Both the position numbers and the translations under genes were made by a program. A stretch of 64,000 bases of DNA from CAZNPA01 sp964575095 (GTDB lineage: Bacteria > Pseudomonadota > Alphaproteobacteria > Rickettsiales > SXRF01). Positions 16,964 to 26,205 of this stretch are shown here, piece after piece (the stretch's first letter is position 1; every line of letters starts with the position of its first letter). Under the pieces are notes generated by a model. The model was given only the letters and a program-made list of their open reading frames with translations, did not search any database and had not been told where the DNA came from. Location: positions 310,001-374,000 of the forward strand of contig CAZNPA010000001.1 in the NCBI GenBank assembly GCA_964575095.1, in the 5' to 3' direction.

Positions 16964-18060
16964 CCTGCTTCGACAATGCTTACCGTGGAAAGCGCGTGCT
17001 CGTCACCGGCCATACCGGTTTTAAAGGGTCGTGGCTCGCGCTATGGCTGGCGCATTTAGGCGCCGAAGTCGCGGGCTATTCCATCGACATTCCCACCAAG
17101 CCGTCGAACTTTGAATTGCTGGGGCTTGAAAAACGCATCCGCCACTACACCGGCGATGTGCGCGACCTGACGCAATTAGCGAAAGCGATCGACGAGTTCC
17201 GGCCACAGATGGTGTTCCACCTGGCAGCGCAGGCGCTGGTGCAGCGCTCCTATGCCGATCCACTCGGCACGTTCGCAACCAATACGATGGGCACGGTCAA
17301 TGTGCTCGAATGCATCCGCACGCACCCCTCTATCGAGGTCGCCGTCATCATCACCAGCGACAAAGCCTACCGCAACGACGAATGGTGCTGGGGCTACCGT
17401 GAAATCGACGCGCTCGGCGGACGCGATCCTTACAGCGCCTCCAAAAGCTGCGCCGATATCGCCGCGCAATCGTACTGCCGGTCATTCTTAAACGACAGCC
17501 CGACAAGGGTTGCCATCACCCGCGCCGGCAACGTCATCGGCGGCGGCGACTGGGCGGACGACCGCATCGTGCCCGATTGCATCCGCGCCTGGAGCAAAAA
17601 TGAACCAGTCGCCGTACGCAGCCCCGGCGCCACACGGCCATGGCAGCACGTGCTCGAACCGCTGAGCGGATATTTGTGGCTGGGCGCGCGGCTGGCAAAA
17701 CGCGCCGAAAATATTTCCGGAGAGGCGTTCAATTTCGGACCGGACTCCGGCGTCAGCCAAACCGTCGGCGAACTGCTGGACGCCATGGCGGCGCGCTGGC
17801 CCGGCGCGCGCTGGAACGCGCCGAAAGACGGCAAAACCGCCGGCCATGAAGCGATGCTGCTCAAGCTGTCCTGCGACAAGGCGCTGTTCCATCTCAAGTG
17901 GGAAGCGACGCTGAAATTCGATGAGACCGTGGCGCTGACCGTGGATTGGTACCGCGCCTGGCAGGAAAAACCGGCGGATACGTACGCCTACAGCATCAGT
18001 CAGGTCGAGCAGTATTGCCGCCTTGCGAAAACCAGAAACGCCTCATGGATACAAAGCTAA
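16960..18060 (+). CDS. rfbG: CDP-glucose 4,6-dehydratase
   Basis: Converts CDP-glucose to CDP-4-keto-6-deoxyglucose. The 366-residue SDR has the NAD loop GHTGFKGSWLALWL, HLAAQALVQRSYADP, ITSDKAYRN with the active-site Ser/Thr and Asp, and YSASKSCAD with the catalytic Tyr and Lys. GTG 16960 is preferred over the in-frame ATG 16936 because it gives the GTGA overlap normal in this locus and a product that starts close to the conserved YRGKRVLVTG strand. No RfbH-type C3 dehydrase follows. Confidence 0.93.
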   Translation: MTCFDNAYRGKRVLVTGHTGFKGSWLALWLAHLGAEVAGYSIDIPTKPSNFELLGLEKRIRHYTGDVRDLTQLAKAIDEFRPQMVFHLAAQALVQRSYADPLGTFATNTMGTVNVLECIRTHPSIEVAVIITSDKAYRNDEWCWGYREIDALGGRDPYSASKSCADIAAQSYCRSFLNDSPTRVAITRAGNVIGGGDWADDRIVPDCIRAWSKNEPVAVRSPGATRPWQHVLEPLSGYLWLGARLAKRAENISGEAFNFGPDSGVSQTVGELLDAMAARWPGARWNAPKDGKTAGHEAMLLKLSCDKALFHLKWEATLKFDETVALTVDWYRAWQEKPADTYAYSISQVEQYCRLAKTRNASWIQS

Positions 18061-18497
18061 CTTCCACCATCAACGGCCTGATTATCACGCCCTTGCGCCA
18101 GATCACCGACGAGCGCGGCGCCGTGCTGCACATGCTGCGCAGCGACGCGCCGGAATTCACCCGTTTCGGCGAATGCTATTTTTCGGAAGTGCTGCCGGGC
18201 GTCGTCAAGGGCTGGAAACGCCACGCGAAACAGACCCAGAATCTTGCCGTGCCGGTTGGGAAAATACGCCTGGTGGTTTTTGACGATAAGAGCGGCAAGG
18301 TGCAGGCGCTGGAACTTGGGCGCCCCGATGCGTATGTGAGAATCCGGATTTCACCCGGCCTGTGGTATAGTTTTGGGTGTTTAAGCTCCGCGCCAGCCCT
18401 TCTCGCCAATTGCGCCGACATGCCGCACGACCCAGCGGAGAGTGAACAAAAACCGCTGGACGATGCCTCCATTCCTTACCGCTGGAACCTTGCATGA
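18045..18497 (+). CDS. dTDP-4-dehydrorhamnose 3,5-epimerase-like cupin
   Basis: A 150-residue RmlC-like cupin. The core pattern LIITPLRQITDERGAVLHML, YFSEVLPGVVKGWKRH and WYSFGCLS follows sugar 3,5-epimerases, with the His of WKRH in the place of the catalytic His seen in RmlC (VRGLHxQ). It is shorter than RmlC (~180 residues). Start ATG 18045 overlaps rfbG by 16 bp. It may epimerise CDP-4-keto-6-deoxyglucose at C3 and/or C5 before reduction; the exact inversion is not readable. Confidence 0.75.
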   Translation: MDTKLTSTINGLIITPLRQITDERGAVLHMLRSDAPEFTRFGECYFSEVLPGVVKGWKRHAKQTQNLAVPVGKIRLVVFDDKSGKVQALELGRPDAYVRIRISPGLWYSFGCLSSAPALLANCADMPHDPAESEQKPLDDASIPYRWNLA

Positions 18498-19390
18498 CAA
18501 ACACTCCACACCTGCTCGTTGTCGGCGGCGGCGGATTTATTGGCCGCCATGTGGTGGAACATGGAAAAAGATTAGGCTGGACGGTAACCGGCCTCAGCCT
18601 GAACGGTTCAAACGGCATAGCGGCGGATGTGGCGGATATGCCCGCTTTGCAAGCCGCGCTTGCCGGTTCGCGCTTCGATTATGTCATCAATTGCGGCGGC
18701 TATATCGACCACAGCCCCTACTCTCAGGGTGGAGAAAAAGTCATGGATGCGCATTTTTCCGGCGTGCGGAATCTGGTGACGGCGCTGGGCGGCAGCGGCC
18801 TGAAATGCTTCGTCAATATCGGCAGCAGCGATGAATATGGAAGCGCGCCCGCGCCGCAATCGGAGGCAATGCGCGAATCGCCCATCTCGCCCTACTCCTT
18901 TGCCAAAACCGCCAGCGCGCATTTTTTGCAGACGCTCCACCGCACAGAAAAATTTCCCGCCGTGACGCTGCGGCTGTTCCTCACCTACGGACCGGGACAA
19001 GACAACCGCCGCTTCCTGCCGCAAATCATCAAAGGCTGTCTGGAAAACCAATCTTTTGCGGCATCCAAAGGGGAGCAACTGCGCGACTTCTGTTATATCG
19101 ACGACACGGTTGCCGCCATCTTCCTGACGCTCGCCAAATCCGCTGCACATGGAGAGATCATTAATATCGCATCGGGAACGCCGGTGTCGATAAAACAGGT
19201 TATCGAGCAGGTACGGACAATCACCGGCGGCGGCAACCCAAAATACGGCGAAATAGCGTACCGCCCATCGGAAAATATGCAGTTATACGCCGATATTTCC
19301 AAGGCCAAAGAATTGTTGGCCTGGCAACCGAAAGTATCGCTCGAATCCGGCCTGCGCCAAACAATCGACTGGGTTAAAGGCCGGCCATGA
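18494..19390 (+). CDS. NAD(P)-dependent sugar epimerase/4-ketoreductase (SDR)
   Basis: A 298-residue extended SDR: LVVGGGGFIGRHVVEH cofactor loop, NIGSSDEYG active-site region, YSFAKTASAHF with the catalytic Tyr and Lys, and DFCYIDDTVAAIF. It is coupled by ATGA to the 3,5-epimerase-like gene and resembles reductases that finish CDP-6-deoxysugars such as those making abequose, tyvelose precursors or 6-deoxyaltrose. With rfbF, rfbG and the cupin it forms a four-step route to a CDP-6-deoxyhexose. Confidence 0.8.
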   Translation: MTNTPHLLVVGGGGFIGRHVVEHGKRLGWTVTGLSLNGSNGIAADVADMPALQAALAGSRFDYVINCGGYIDHSPYSQGGEKVMDAHFSGVRNLVTALGGSGLKCFVNIGSSDEYGSAPAPQSEAMRESPISPYSFAKTASAHFLQTLHRTEKFPAVTLRLFLTYGPGQDNRRFLPQIIKGCLENQSFAASKGEQLRDFCYIDDTVAAIFLTLAKSAAHGEIINIASGTPVSIKQVIEQVRTITGGGNPKYGEIAYRPSENMQLYADISKAKELLAWQPKVSLESGLRQTIDWVKGRP

Positions 19391-20286
19391 GCAACCGGCC
19401 GCTGGTCAGCGTCATCATGAATTGCTACAACGGCGAGAAATATCTTAGGCAGGCCATTGACAGCGTACTTACCCAGACGTGGGACAACTGGGAGATCATT
19501 TTCTGGGATAACCAATCCACCGACCAAAGCGCCACCATCTTCAAGTCGTATAATGATAAACGGCTGAAATATTTCTTTGCGCCGACCCATACGCTGCTTT
19601 ACGAAGCACGCAATTACGCTATCAAAGAAGCCAAGGGCGATTATTTCGCCTTTCTTGATGTCGATGACTGGTGGGCGCCGGAAAAAATAGAAATGCAGCT
19701 TCCGCTTTTTTCCGATCCAGAAGTGGGCATGGCGTGCGGGAATTACTGGGTTAATAACACCACCAGAAAAATACATAAAAAAGCTACGAACCAGCTCCTG
19801 CCGCAAGGTTGGGTGCTCGATACGTTGCTAAAGAACTATTCTATCGGGCTGGTAACACTCATGGTGAGCCGCGCTGCGTTTGAATCGCTCGAATATCCGT
19901 TTGATCCGCGCTACCACATCATCGGTGATTTTGATCTGTCAATACGGCTGGCCACGCGATGGAAATTAGGCAGCGCCCAGACTCCCATCGCCACCTACCG
20001 GCTGCATGGCAACAACGAAACGCAGAAGCAGCGCACCCGGCAAATTACCGAACTTGAGCAATGGATAGCGCAAATGAAAACGCACCCTCGCATCGGAAGA
20101 TCACCCCATCTGGAATGCGTCACGCACTATAAGAATTACATCGCCGCCATGGGAAACCTTCTGGCCGGTGACCGACGCGGGGCATTTTTGCGTTTCAGGC
20201 AACTGCCGTTTGGGTACTATAAAGCCCGGCTGCTGATAGCTTTATTGCTGCCAAGTGTGTTAATAATGTCGCTTAAGACTGGCTAA
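19387..20286 (+). CDS. GT2-family glycosyltransferase
   Basis: A 299-residue family-2 glycosyltransferase: SVIMNCYNGEKYLRQAIDSVL start of the GT-A fold, EIIFWDNQSTDQSATIF, and FLDVDDWWAPEKIE with the DxD-like metal site. A hydrophobic C-terminal stretch (residues 277-295) may associate with the membrane. It is the last gene of the CDP-sugar module (ATGA coupled) and could transfer that sugar. A 227-bp AT-rich spacer follows in which I see no gene beyond a 16-codon start-stop run at 20459-20509. Confidence 0.87.
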   Translation: MSNRPLVSVIMNCYNGEKYLRQAIDSVLTQTWDNWEIIFWDNQSTDQSATIFKSYNDKRLKYFFAPTHTLLYEARNYAIKEAKGDYFAFLDVDDWWAPEKIEMQLPLFSDPEVGMACGNYWVNNTTRKIHKKATNQLLPQGWVLDTLLKNYSIGLVTLMVSRAAFESLEYPFDPRYHIIGDFDLSIRLATRWKLGSAQTPIATYRLHGNNETQKQRTRQITELEQWIAQMKTHPRIGRSPHLECVTHYKNYIAAMGNLLAGDRRGAFLRFRQLPFGYYKARLLIALLLPSVLIMSLKTG

Positions 20287-20513
20287 ATGGTCATTATTTC
20301 CTAAGGGTATTCATAATGCCCGGGAGTTATTTGACTAAGTAAAATTTTCGCTCTAATCCATAGGACTCTTGGCTCAAAATATTCATCCAACATTCTCTTT
20401 TTATGTCATTGGTTTTTTAAGAAACTCTCCCGCGGCGATATATAGAAGAGATTATTTTATGAGCATCTTTCCGATCCATACGCCACGAGCAACTCCTTAC
20501 CCAATTTGAGATA

Positions 20514-21887
20514 ATGACCAGTCAGCACATTTTTCGCAATCTTCTGCCGATCTTCTTCCTCATGCTACCGCTGGCGTTCCCGCTTCAGGTCATGACGCTA
20601 AGCCCGCTACCCGGCGGAATCCCGTATATTTTCCTGGCGTTGCATTTTGCTTTCTTCATGACACGCAACCACCGCCGCGTTTTATCACAAATCGCCAACG
20701 AAAAAATCAATGCCATAGATATATTCATCTTGCTTCTGATCGCATCGTTTTCGCTGCACCTGGTGATCAACACTCTGGAACCGGAGGTGCCTGTAGACCA
20801 AATCGTAAAAATTTTGCTTATCTACATATGCAGCAGCTGGGTATACATCTATATCTCACGATATGCCGAGGAATCCGAAATCCGCCATATCTTCATAGTG
20901 ATCATATTAGCTACTCTGGCGATTGGGTTATATTGGGTCTACGAGACCTATACCAAAATGATTCTCCAGCATCTCAATTGGTACCAGTTGAAAATGTATG
21001 ATTATTTTAAATTTCGCAATAACGCCGTCAATAGTGAGGTAAACACCTCTCTTTTAGGCACCCAATATCGGGCCTATGGGTTGCTGGACAAGCATACAAC
21101 GACCGGAGCCTACGTTGCGCTGGGCGCCTTCACGGGTCTGGCGCTGCTGTGGAAAAAAAACCTGCCGATAAAATCCATCGTCATGTTCGTTTATTTTGCA
21201 ATCTTATCGATCGGCGGCGCTACTACCGCCTGGCTTGGGTTTATCTTATTAGCGCCTCTGGCATTGCTGCTCTCGGAAGGAAAAAAATATTTTACCAACA
21301 TGTGTCGAATGTCGTTATATGCGCTATTGGGCATCTTGACTATTATTCTGGCAATCTCGCTAAATGATCAATCCTATAAGATGTATAAACAAACTGTGAA
21401 CCTATTTCATATACAATTTACCCTCGCAACGAATATTGATGGCGCAAAGGGCCACATATCTTTTGCTAAGATATACATCGGCGATTTTAATGCCTATGTG
21501 AAATACATATCCGATCACCCTATCGTTGCTGTGGTGGGTGAGGGTTTCGTGGGGCATCAGGACAGGCTTTATCCCAGAGGCGGAGATTTCGCCTTTCTTG
21601 AACTGATCGCCACCATAGGGATTCCGCTTACCGTCTATTTCCTGATATTGATAGGTACGCTTTCGGTAAAAACTATCGGATTGATTCGCAATCAAGGCAG
21701 CCGCCTGCCGGAGATGGACAACCTGATTTATGGCTTGGTGATACTGCTGTTCCTGATCTTCACGCTGGTGCATTACAATAGCATACTGAACAATGCGATT
21801 TTCGCCTTTGTCTATCTCGCCTTCGGCCTTATCAACAGATTTAAACGCCAGAACGCATCTTTTGCTGCGTCGCCTACTTATGTCTAA
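20514..21887 (+). CDS. O-antigen polymerase/ligase-like membrane protein (Wzy/WaaL type)
   Basis: A 457-residue integral membrane protein with about ten to twelve hydrophobic segments and a large periplasmic-size loop around residues 285-370. This is the profile of Wzy O-antigen polymerases and WaaL-like ligases, which have little sequence conservation. GGDFAFLELIATIGIPLTVYF, just after the big loop, is the type of late conserved segment seen in the Wzy_C superfamily. The DNA is AT-richer than the flanking genes, as is typical for wzy genes that move between strains. I cannot decide between polymerase and ligase. Confidence 0.75.
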   Translation: MTSQHIFRNLLPIFFLMLPLAFPLQVMTLSPLPGGIPYIFLALHFAFFMTRNHRRVLSQIANEKINAIDIFILLLIASFSLHLVINTLEPEVPVDQIVKILLIYICSSWVYIYISRYAEESEIRHIFIVIILATLAIGLYWVYETYTKMILQHLNWYQLKMYDYFKFRNNAVNSEVNTSLLGTQYRAYGLLDKHTTTGAYVALGAFTGLALLWKKNLPIKSIVMFVYFAILSIGGATTAWLGFILLAPLALLLSEGKKYFTNMCRMSLYALLGILTIILAISLNDQSYKMYKQTVNLFHIQFTLATNIDGAKGHISFAKIYIGDFNAYVKYISDHPIVAVVGEGFVGHQDRLYPRGGDFAFLELIATIGIPLTVYFLILIGTLSVKTIGLIRNQGSRLPEMDNLIYGLVILLFLIFTLVHYNSILNNAIFAFVYLAFGLINRFKRQNASFAASPTYV

Positions 21888-22045
21888 TAAAGAATTACTC
21901 ATTGGCCTGCTTGAAAAATTAATTGCGCTAGCACCCGGTGACCCTGGAAGAAGCAGTAAAACGGTTCATTGGCATTTTCGACAGCGCCCTGCACAATTTC
22001 GTATCGCCTACGTTAAAAAGCGGCAGGAAAGCAAAAAATTTATAG
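21880..22045 (+). pseudogene. Possible frameshifted small gene
   Basis: ATG 21880 opens a frame (MSNKELLIGLLEKLIALAP) that continues 64 codons to 22074 but turns into unlikely sequence after codon 19. Removing one G from the GG pair at 21937-21938 joins it to a frame reading VTLEEAVKRFIGIFDSALHN and ending at TAG 22043-22045, which gives a coherent amphipathic ~54-residue protein. This could be a decayed or misread small gene, or chance. No family is recognised. It lies between the wzy-like gene and a GT4 gene. Confidence 0.3.
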
Positions 22046-22054
22046 GCGCGGCCT

Positions 22055-23110
22055 ATGCCATCTCCGCATCATAAAAAATACATCCATGCCGATAATATCC
22101 ATTGCGGCGGCGGCGAAACGCTGTTGGCAGCGCTGCTTCAAGCTGCCGCCGGCGATCAAAACCTCACCGTGCTGGTGGATGAGAGATTTGCGGTAACCCG
22201 CCATCTGCCGCCTTATCCGCACATTCATCCGGTAAAACCCAGCCTTTTTCACCGGTTCATGGCCGAGTGGTGGCTTGCAACCAACATCCGTCCTGACGAT
22301 AAAGTGCTTTGCTTCGGCAACCTGCCGCCGTTATGGCGGCTAAAAGGGCGCGTGACGCTCTTCCTGCAGAATCGCTATTTGCTGGATGAAATAAATTGGA
22401 AGGGCTTTTCACTGAAAAGGTGGTTCAAGCTCATGGCAGAAAGAATGTGGCTTGCCTGCAAGCTCGGCAATGCCGATGAATTCGTCGTACAAACGCCGTC
22501 AATGAAAATACGGCTGGAGGCCAGTAGCCGCCTTCCGCTGTCAGTGCGCATCTTACCTTTTGTAGAGGATACGGCCGGCTATTCGCGCGGGCAGGAATCA
22601 AAATCGCCGATGAAAGAATGCCGATTCTTATACGTTTCCTCTGCCGAGCCGCATAAAAACCACCACGTTCTCATCGAAGCATGGTGTTTGCTGGCAGCTG
22701 AGAAGTTATTCCCGGAATTGGCCCTGACCGTCGATAAAAATAGCTTTCCCGATCTTTGCGCTTTTGTTGCTGAAATGAAAACCGCGCATGGGCTTAAAAT
22801 CGTCAACCGCGGGAAAGTGCCGCATAAAGACATATCCGAACTCTATCGCACCGCCGATGCATTCATCTACCCATCGCTGCGCGAATCGCTTGGCTTGCCG
22901 CTGATCGAAGCGCGGCAGGCGGGGCTGCCCATAGTCGCCGCCGAAGCCGACTATGTGCGCGACATCATTGACCCGGAGCAAACGTTCGATCCGAAATCGC
23001 CTTTATCCATCGCGCGGGCGGTAAAGCGTTTCATGGGAATCGAAACTTCGCCACTGCCTCTGATAAATGCAAAAGATTTTCTCGACCGCATATTTGAAGA
23101 ACGCTCGTAA
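22055..23110 (+). CDS. GT4-family glycosyltransferase
   Basis: A 351-residue GT-B enzyme. N-terminal segment NIHCGGGETLLAALL is the acceptor-side glycine loop; the second half has FLYVSSAEPHKNHHVLIEAW and PSLRESLGLPLIEARQAGLP, the EX7E donor-binding motif of family 4. It retains anomeric configuration and acts at the cytoplasmic face of the membrane. It is followed immediately by a second GT4 gene (GTG start 1 bp after the stop). Confidence 0.87.
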   Translation: MPSPHHKKYIHADNIHCGGGETLLAALLQAAAGDQNLTVLVDERFAVTRHLPPYPHIHPVKPSLFHRFMAEWWLATNIRPDDKVLCFGNLPPLWRLKGRVTLFLQNRYLLDEINWKGFSLKRWFKLMAERMWLACKLGNADEFVVQTPSMKIRLEASSRLPLSVRILPFVEDTAGYSRGQESKSPMKECRFLYVSSAEPHKNHHVLIEAWCLLAAEKLFPELALTVDKNSFPDLCAFVAEMKTAHGLKIVNRGKVPHKDISELYRTADAFIYPSLRESLGLPLIEARQAGLPIVAAEADYVRDIIDPEQTFDPKSPLSIARAVKRFMGIETSPLPLINAKDFLDRIFEERS

Positions 23111-23111
23111 C

Positions 23112-24335
23112 GTGCGGCTATTAATCATCAGCCAATATTTCCATCCGGAAAATTTTCGGATCAATGACCTCGCCGAAGGGATGAGAGCGCGCGGCCATAC
23201 CATCACCGTGCTGACGGGAATGCCGAATTACCCTTCGGGACGCCTGCCCTCCGGCTATGGCTGGCGCGGGCCCTATAGGGAACGCTGTAATGGTGTGGAG
23301 GTCATTCGCGTGCCGATTATCCCACGCGGGCGCGGCGGTTATCTGCGGCTCACGCTCAATTACCTTTCGTTCGCGTTATCGGCGAGTATGCTGGGAGCGT
23401 GGCGGTGCAACGGGAAACACGATGCCATTCTGGTATTTGAGCCCTCGCCGATAACGGTCGGCATCCCCGCGCGACTAATCGGCTGGATAAAAAAAACGCC
23501 GATCTTATTTTGGGTGCAGGATTTATGGCCGGAAAGCCTTTCGGCGACCGGCGCCGTCTCCAACGCGCCAACCATCAAGGCGGTGGAATGGCTGGTGCGC
23601 TGGATTTATAAAGGCTGCGCGCGCGTGCTGATCCAGTCCGAGGCGTTTCGTGCGTCGGTCAAGCGGCTGGGCGTGCCGGATGAGCGGGTATTGTATTTTC
23701 CTAACAGCGCTGAAGCGTTTTACCGTCCGCTGCCAAAAGAAACCGCCTGGCACGGCCCGAAACTTCCCGAAGGCTTCCGTATCATGTTCGCCGGAAATTT
23801 AGGCGCGGCGCAATCGCTGGAAACGGTGCTGGCGGCAGCGGAGTTATTGAAAGCGCATAAAAATATTCAATGGATCATCGTCGGCGACGGACGCCTGAAG
23901 GATTGGTTGGAAAAAGAAATAGAACGACGTGAACTGCAAGATTGTTTTCATTTGATGGGACGTTACCCGGCGGAGTCAATGCCGGAGTGGTTCGCACAAG
24001 CGGATACGATGCTAGTGAGCCTGCGGCCGGATCCCATTTTTGCGCTCACCATCCCCTCGAAAGTGCAGTCCTACATGGCCTGCGCAAAACCCATCGTCGC
24101 CGCGCTGGACGGCGAAGGCGCACGGATTATCGAGCTTTCGAAAAGCGGTATCGCCGTACCTGCCGGAAATCCGGTTGCGCTTGCTGGAGCGGTGCAAAGA
24201 ATGTATGAAATGCCTGAAGCGGCGCGCCGGCAACTGGGCGCCCGGGGCCTTGAATATTTTGCACGCCACTTTTCCCGCGCCGACCTGATGGATCGTCTGG
24301 AAGGCTGGATAATGGAACTGGCAGGAACGCGATGA
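23112..24335 (+). CDS. GT4 glycosyltransferase, WbuB-like (candidate L-FucNAc transferase)
   Basis: A 407-residue GT-B enzyme. Start is GTG 23112, giving MRLLIISQYFHPENFRINDL, the exact start pattern of WbuB-like transferases; the longer frame would overlap the previous gene by 44 bp. LTGMPNYPSGR, WVQDLWPESL and FAGNLGAAQSLETVL are all family hallmarks. WbuB-type enzymes sit beside the fnl genes and are proposed to transfer L-FucNAc, and here the fnl genes follow directly (4-bp overlap), which supports that role. Confidence 0.88.
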   Translation: MRLLIISQYFHPENFRINDLAEGMRARGHTITVLTGMPNYPSGRLPSGYGWRGPYRERCNGVEVIRVPIIPRGRGGYLRLTLNYLSFALSASMLGAWRCNGKHDAILVFEPSPITVGIPARLIGWIKKTPILFWVQDLWPESLSATGAVSNAPTIKAVEWLVRWIYKGCARVLIQSEAFRASVKRLGVPDERVLYFPNSAEAFYRPLPKETAWHGPKLPEGFRIMFAGNLGAAQSLETVLAAAELLKAHKNIQWIIVGDGRLKDWLEKEIERRELQDCFHLMGRYPAESMPEWFAQADTMLVSLRPDPIFALTIPSKVQSYMACAKPIVAALDGEGARIIELSKSGIAVPAGNPVALAGAVQRMYEMPEAARRQLGARGLEYFARHFSRADLMDRLEGWIMELAGTR

Positions 24336-25186
24336 GTCGTATATTGGTACTGGGAGCAAGCGGCATGCTGGGTAACGCCATGATCCGCGTCATGTTGGAA
24401 AAGCACGAGGCGTGGGGAACGGTACGCAACGAAGCCAATAAATCTTTTTTTGATGCCGCCATTGCCAAGCGAATTAAAATTACCGGTGATATAGAAAATC
24501 CGGATACGTTGACCGGCATCCTTGCCGATGTCCGGCCGGAGGTAGTCATCAACTGCATCGGATTAATCAAGCAGCGAAAAGACGCTGACGATCTTGCGCT
24601 TGCCTTGCCGATCAACGCCGAACTGCCCCACCGCCTGGAAAAACTATGCGCCGGCCTGAGCGCACGGCTCATCCATATCAGCACCGACTGCGTATTCAGT
24701 GGGAAAAAAGGCAACTACCGCGAATCCGACACACCGGATGCCGAAGACGCGTACGGCCGGTCGAAACTACTCGGCGAAGTCATCGATGCGCCGCACGCCG
24801 TAACGCTGCGCACGTCCATCATCGGCCATGAAATCGGAAGCGCGCGCGGTCTGGTCGAGTGGTTCCTCGCCCAGAAAAACCGCGTAAAGGGCTATAAACG
24901 GGCGATTTTTTCCGGCCTGCCCACGGTTGAACTGGCGCAAGTAATACGGGATAATGTCCTTACTAATGCTGCATTATCAGGGCTTTACCATGTAGCATCG
25001 GCACCGATCTCGAAATTTGATTTGCTTACACTGGTCAAGGCCGTATATGAAAAAGACATCGAAATCGACGCCGACGGGTCGGTCGCAATCGACCGGTCGC
25101 TGAATGCGGAAAAATTCCGCACGGCAACAGGTTATGTCGCGGCCGGGTGGCCTGAGCTGGTTAAACGCATGCGCGCGTTCAAATAG
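24332..25186 (+). CDS. fnlB: RmlD-like reductase of UDP-L-FucNAc synthesis
   Basis: A 284-residue SDR of the RmlD branch: LVLGASGMLGNAMIRVML cofactor loop, INCIGLIKQRKDADD, ISTDCVFSGKKGNY with the active-site Thr, and AYGRSKLLGEV with the catalytic Tyr and Lys. In UDP-N-acetyl-L-fucosamine synthesis FnlB/WbjC reduces the 4-keto intermediate made by FnlA. The assignment rests on the neighbours fnlA and fnlC. Gene order here is B-A-C. Confidence 0.88.
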   Translation: MSRILVLGASGMLGNAMIRVMLEKHEAWGTVRNEANKSFFDAAIAKRIKITGDIENPDTLTGILADVRPEVVINCIGLIKQRKDADDLALALPINAELPHRLEKLCAGLSARLIHISTDCVFSGKKGNYRESDTPDAEDAYGRSKLLGEVIDAPHAVTLRTSIIGHEIGSARGLVEWFLAQKNRVKGYKRAIFSGLPTVELAQVIRDNVLTNAALSGLYHVASAPISKFDLLTLVKAVYEKDIEIDADGSVAIDRSLNAEKFRTATGYVAAGWPELVKRMRAFK

Positions 25187-25194
25187 GGAAGTGT

Positions 25195-26205
25195 ATGTTC
25201 AAGGATAGCGTTTTGATGATCACCGGCGGAACCGGGTCGTTCGGCCATACCGTCCTCAATTATTTTTTGAAAACAAACGTCAGGGAAATCCGCATTTTCA
25301 GCCGCGATGAAAAAAAGCAGGAAGATATGCGCATCGCGCTGGCCAACGACAAGGTCAAATTCCATATCGGCGACGTGCGTGATTACGATAGCGTGGCACA
25401 GGCCATGCGCGGCGTCGATTTCGTGTTCCATGCCGCCGCGCTGAAGCAGGTCCCGTCCTGCGAATTCTATCCGATGGAAGCAGTGCGAACGAATGTGCTG
25501 GGAACGGAAAATGTGCTCAACGCCGCCATTGCCTGCAAACTGAAACGCGCCGTCGTGCTCAGCACCGACAAAGCCGTCTATCCGATCAACGCCATGGGAA
25601 TGTCCAAAGCCATGGCCGAGAAATTGATGGCGGCCAAATCGCGCAGCGTCGAGGCCGGCGGCCCCATCCTCTCTGCCACGCGCTACGGCAACGTGATGGC
25701 GTCGCGCGGCTCGGTGATTCCCCTGTTCGTGGATCAGATAAAATCCGGAAAACCGCTAACCGTCACCGACCCGGCGATGACGCGCTTCCTGATGTCGCTC
25801 GATGATTCGCTCGAACTGGTGCTGCACGCGTTCAAGCACGGCAGGCAGGGTGATATTTTCGTGCAGAAAGCTCCGGCGGCTACGATGGCCGATCTGGCGC
25901 AGGCGCTCAGGGAAATATTCGGCAAGAAAAACCCGGTGAAAATCATCGGCACGCGCCATGGAGAGAAACTTTACGAATCGCTGGTCTCGCGCGAGGAAAT
26001 GGCGCGCGCGGAAAACAAGGGCCGTTATTTCCGCATCCCGACCGACAGCCGCGACCTGAATTACAATAAATATTTCGTCGAAGGCGAAAAACGTATCTCG
26101 GAGTTTGATGACTATACGTCGCACAACACCGAGCGACTCAGTGTCTCCCAGATAAAAAAGACGTTGCTTGCGCTCGATTATATCAAGGAGTCTCTGCGTG
26201 CTTAA
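25195..26205 (+). CDS. fnlA: UDP-GlcNAc 4,6-dehydratase/5-epimerase (FnlA/WbjB)
   Basis: First enzyme of UDP-L-FucNAc synthesis: dehydrates UDP-GlcNAc and inverts C5 (and C3). The 336-residue short form of the CapD family has no membrane part. Motifs: MITGGTGSFGHTVLNYFL (NADP), RIFSRDEKKQEDMR, AAALKQVPSCEFYPMEAV, STDKAVYPINAMGMSKA with the MxxxK form of the active site that marks the inverting dehydratases (Met in place of Tyr). An 8-bp gap follows fnlB; the stop overlaps fnlC. Confidence 0.93.
   Translation: MFKDSVLMITGGTGSFGHTVLNYFLKTNVREIRIFSRDEKKQEDMRIALANDKVKFHIGDVRDYDSVAQAMRGVDFVFHAAALKQVPSCEFYPMEAVRTNVLGTENVLNAAIACKLKRAVVLSTDKAVYPINAMGMSKAMAEKLMAAKSRSVEAGGPILSATRYGNVMASRGSVIPLFVDQIKSGKPLTVTDPAMTRFLMSLDDSLELVLHAFKHGRQGDIFVQKAPAATMADLAQALREIFGKKNPVKIIGTRHGEKLYESLVSREEMARAENKGRYFRIPTDSRDLNYNKYFVEGEKRISEFDDYTSHNTERLSVSQIKKTLLALDYIKESLRA

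Noticed and set aside
20459..20509. 16-codon start-stop run just before the wzy-like gene, considered as a leader peptide
   Set aside because: No regulatory codon pattern or attenuator hairpin is seen, and such short runs are common by chance in AT-rich spacers.
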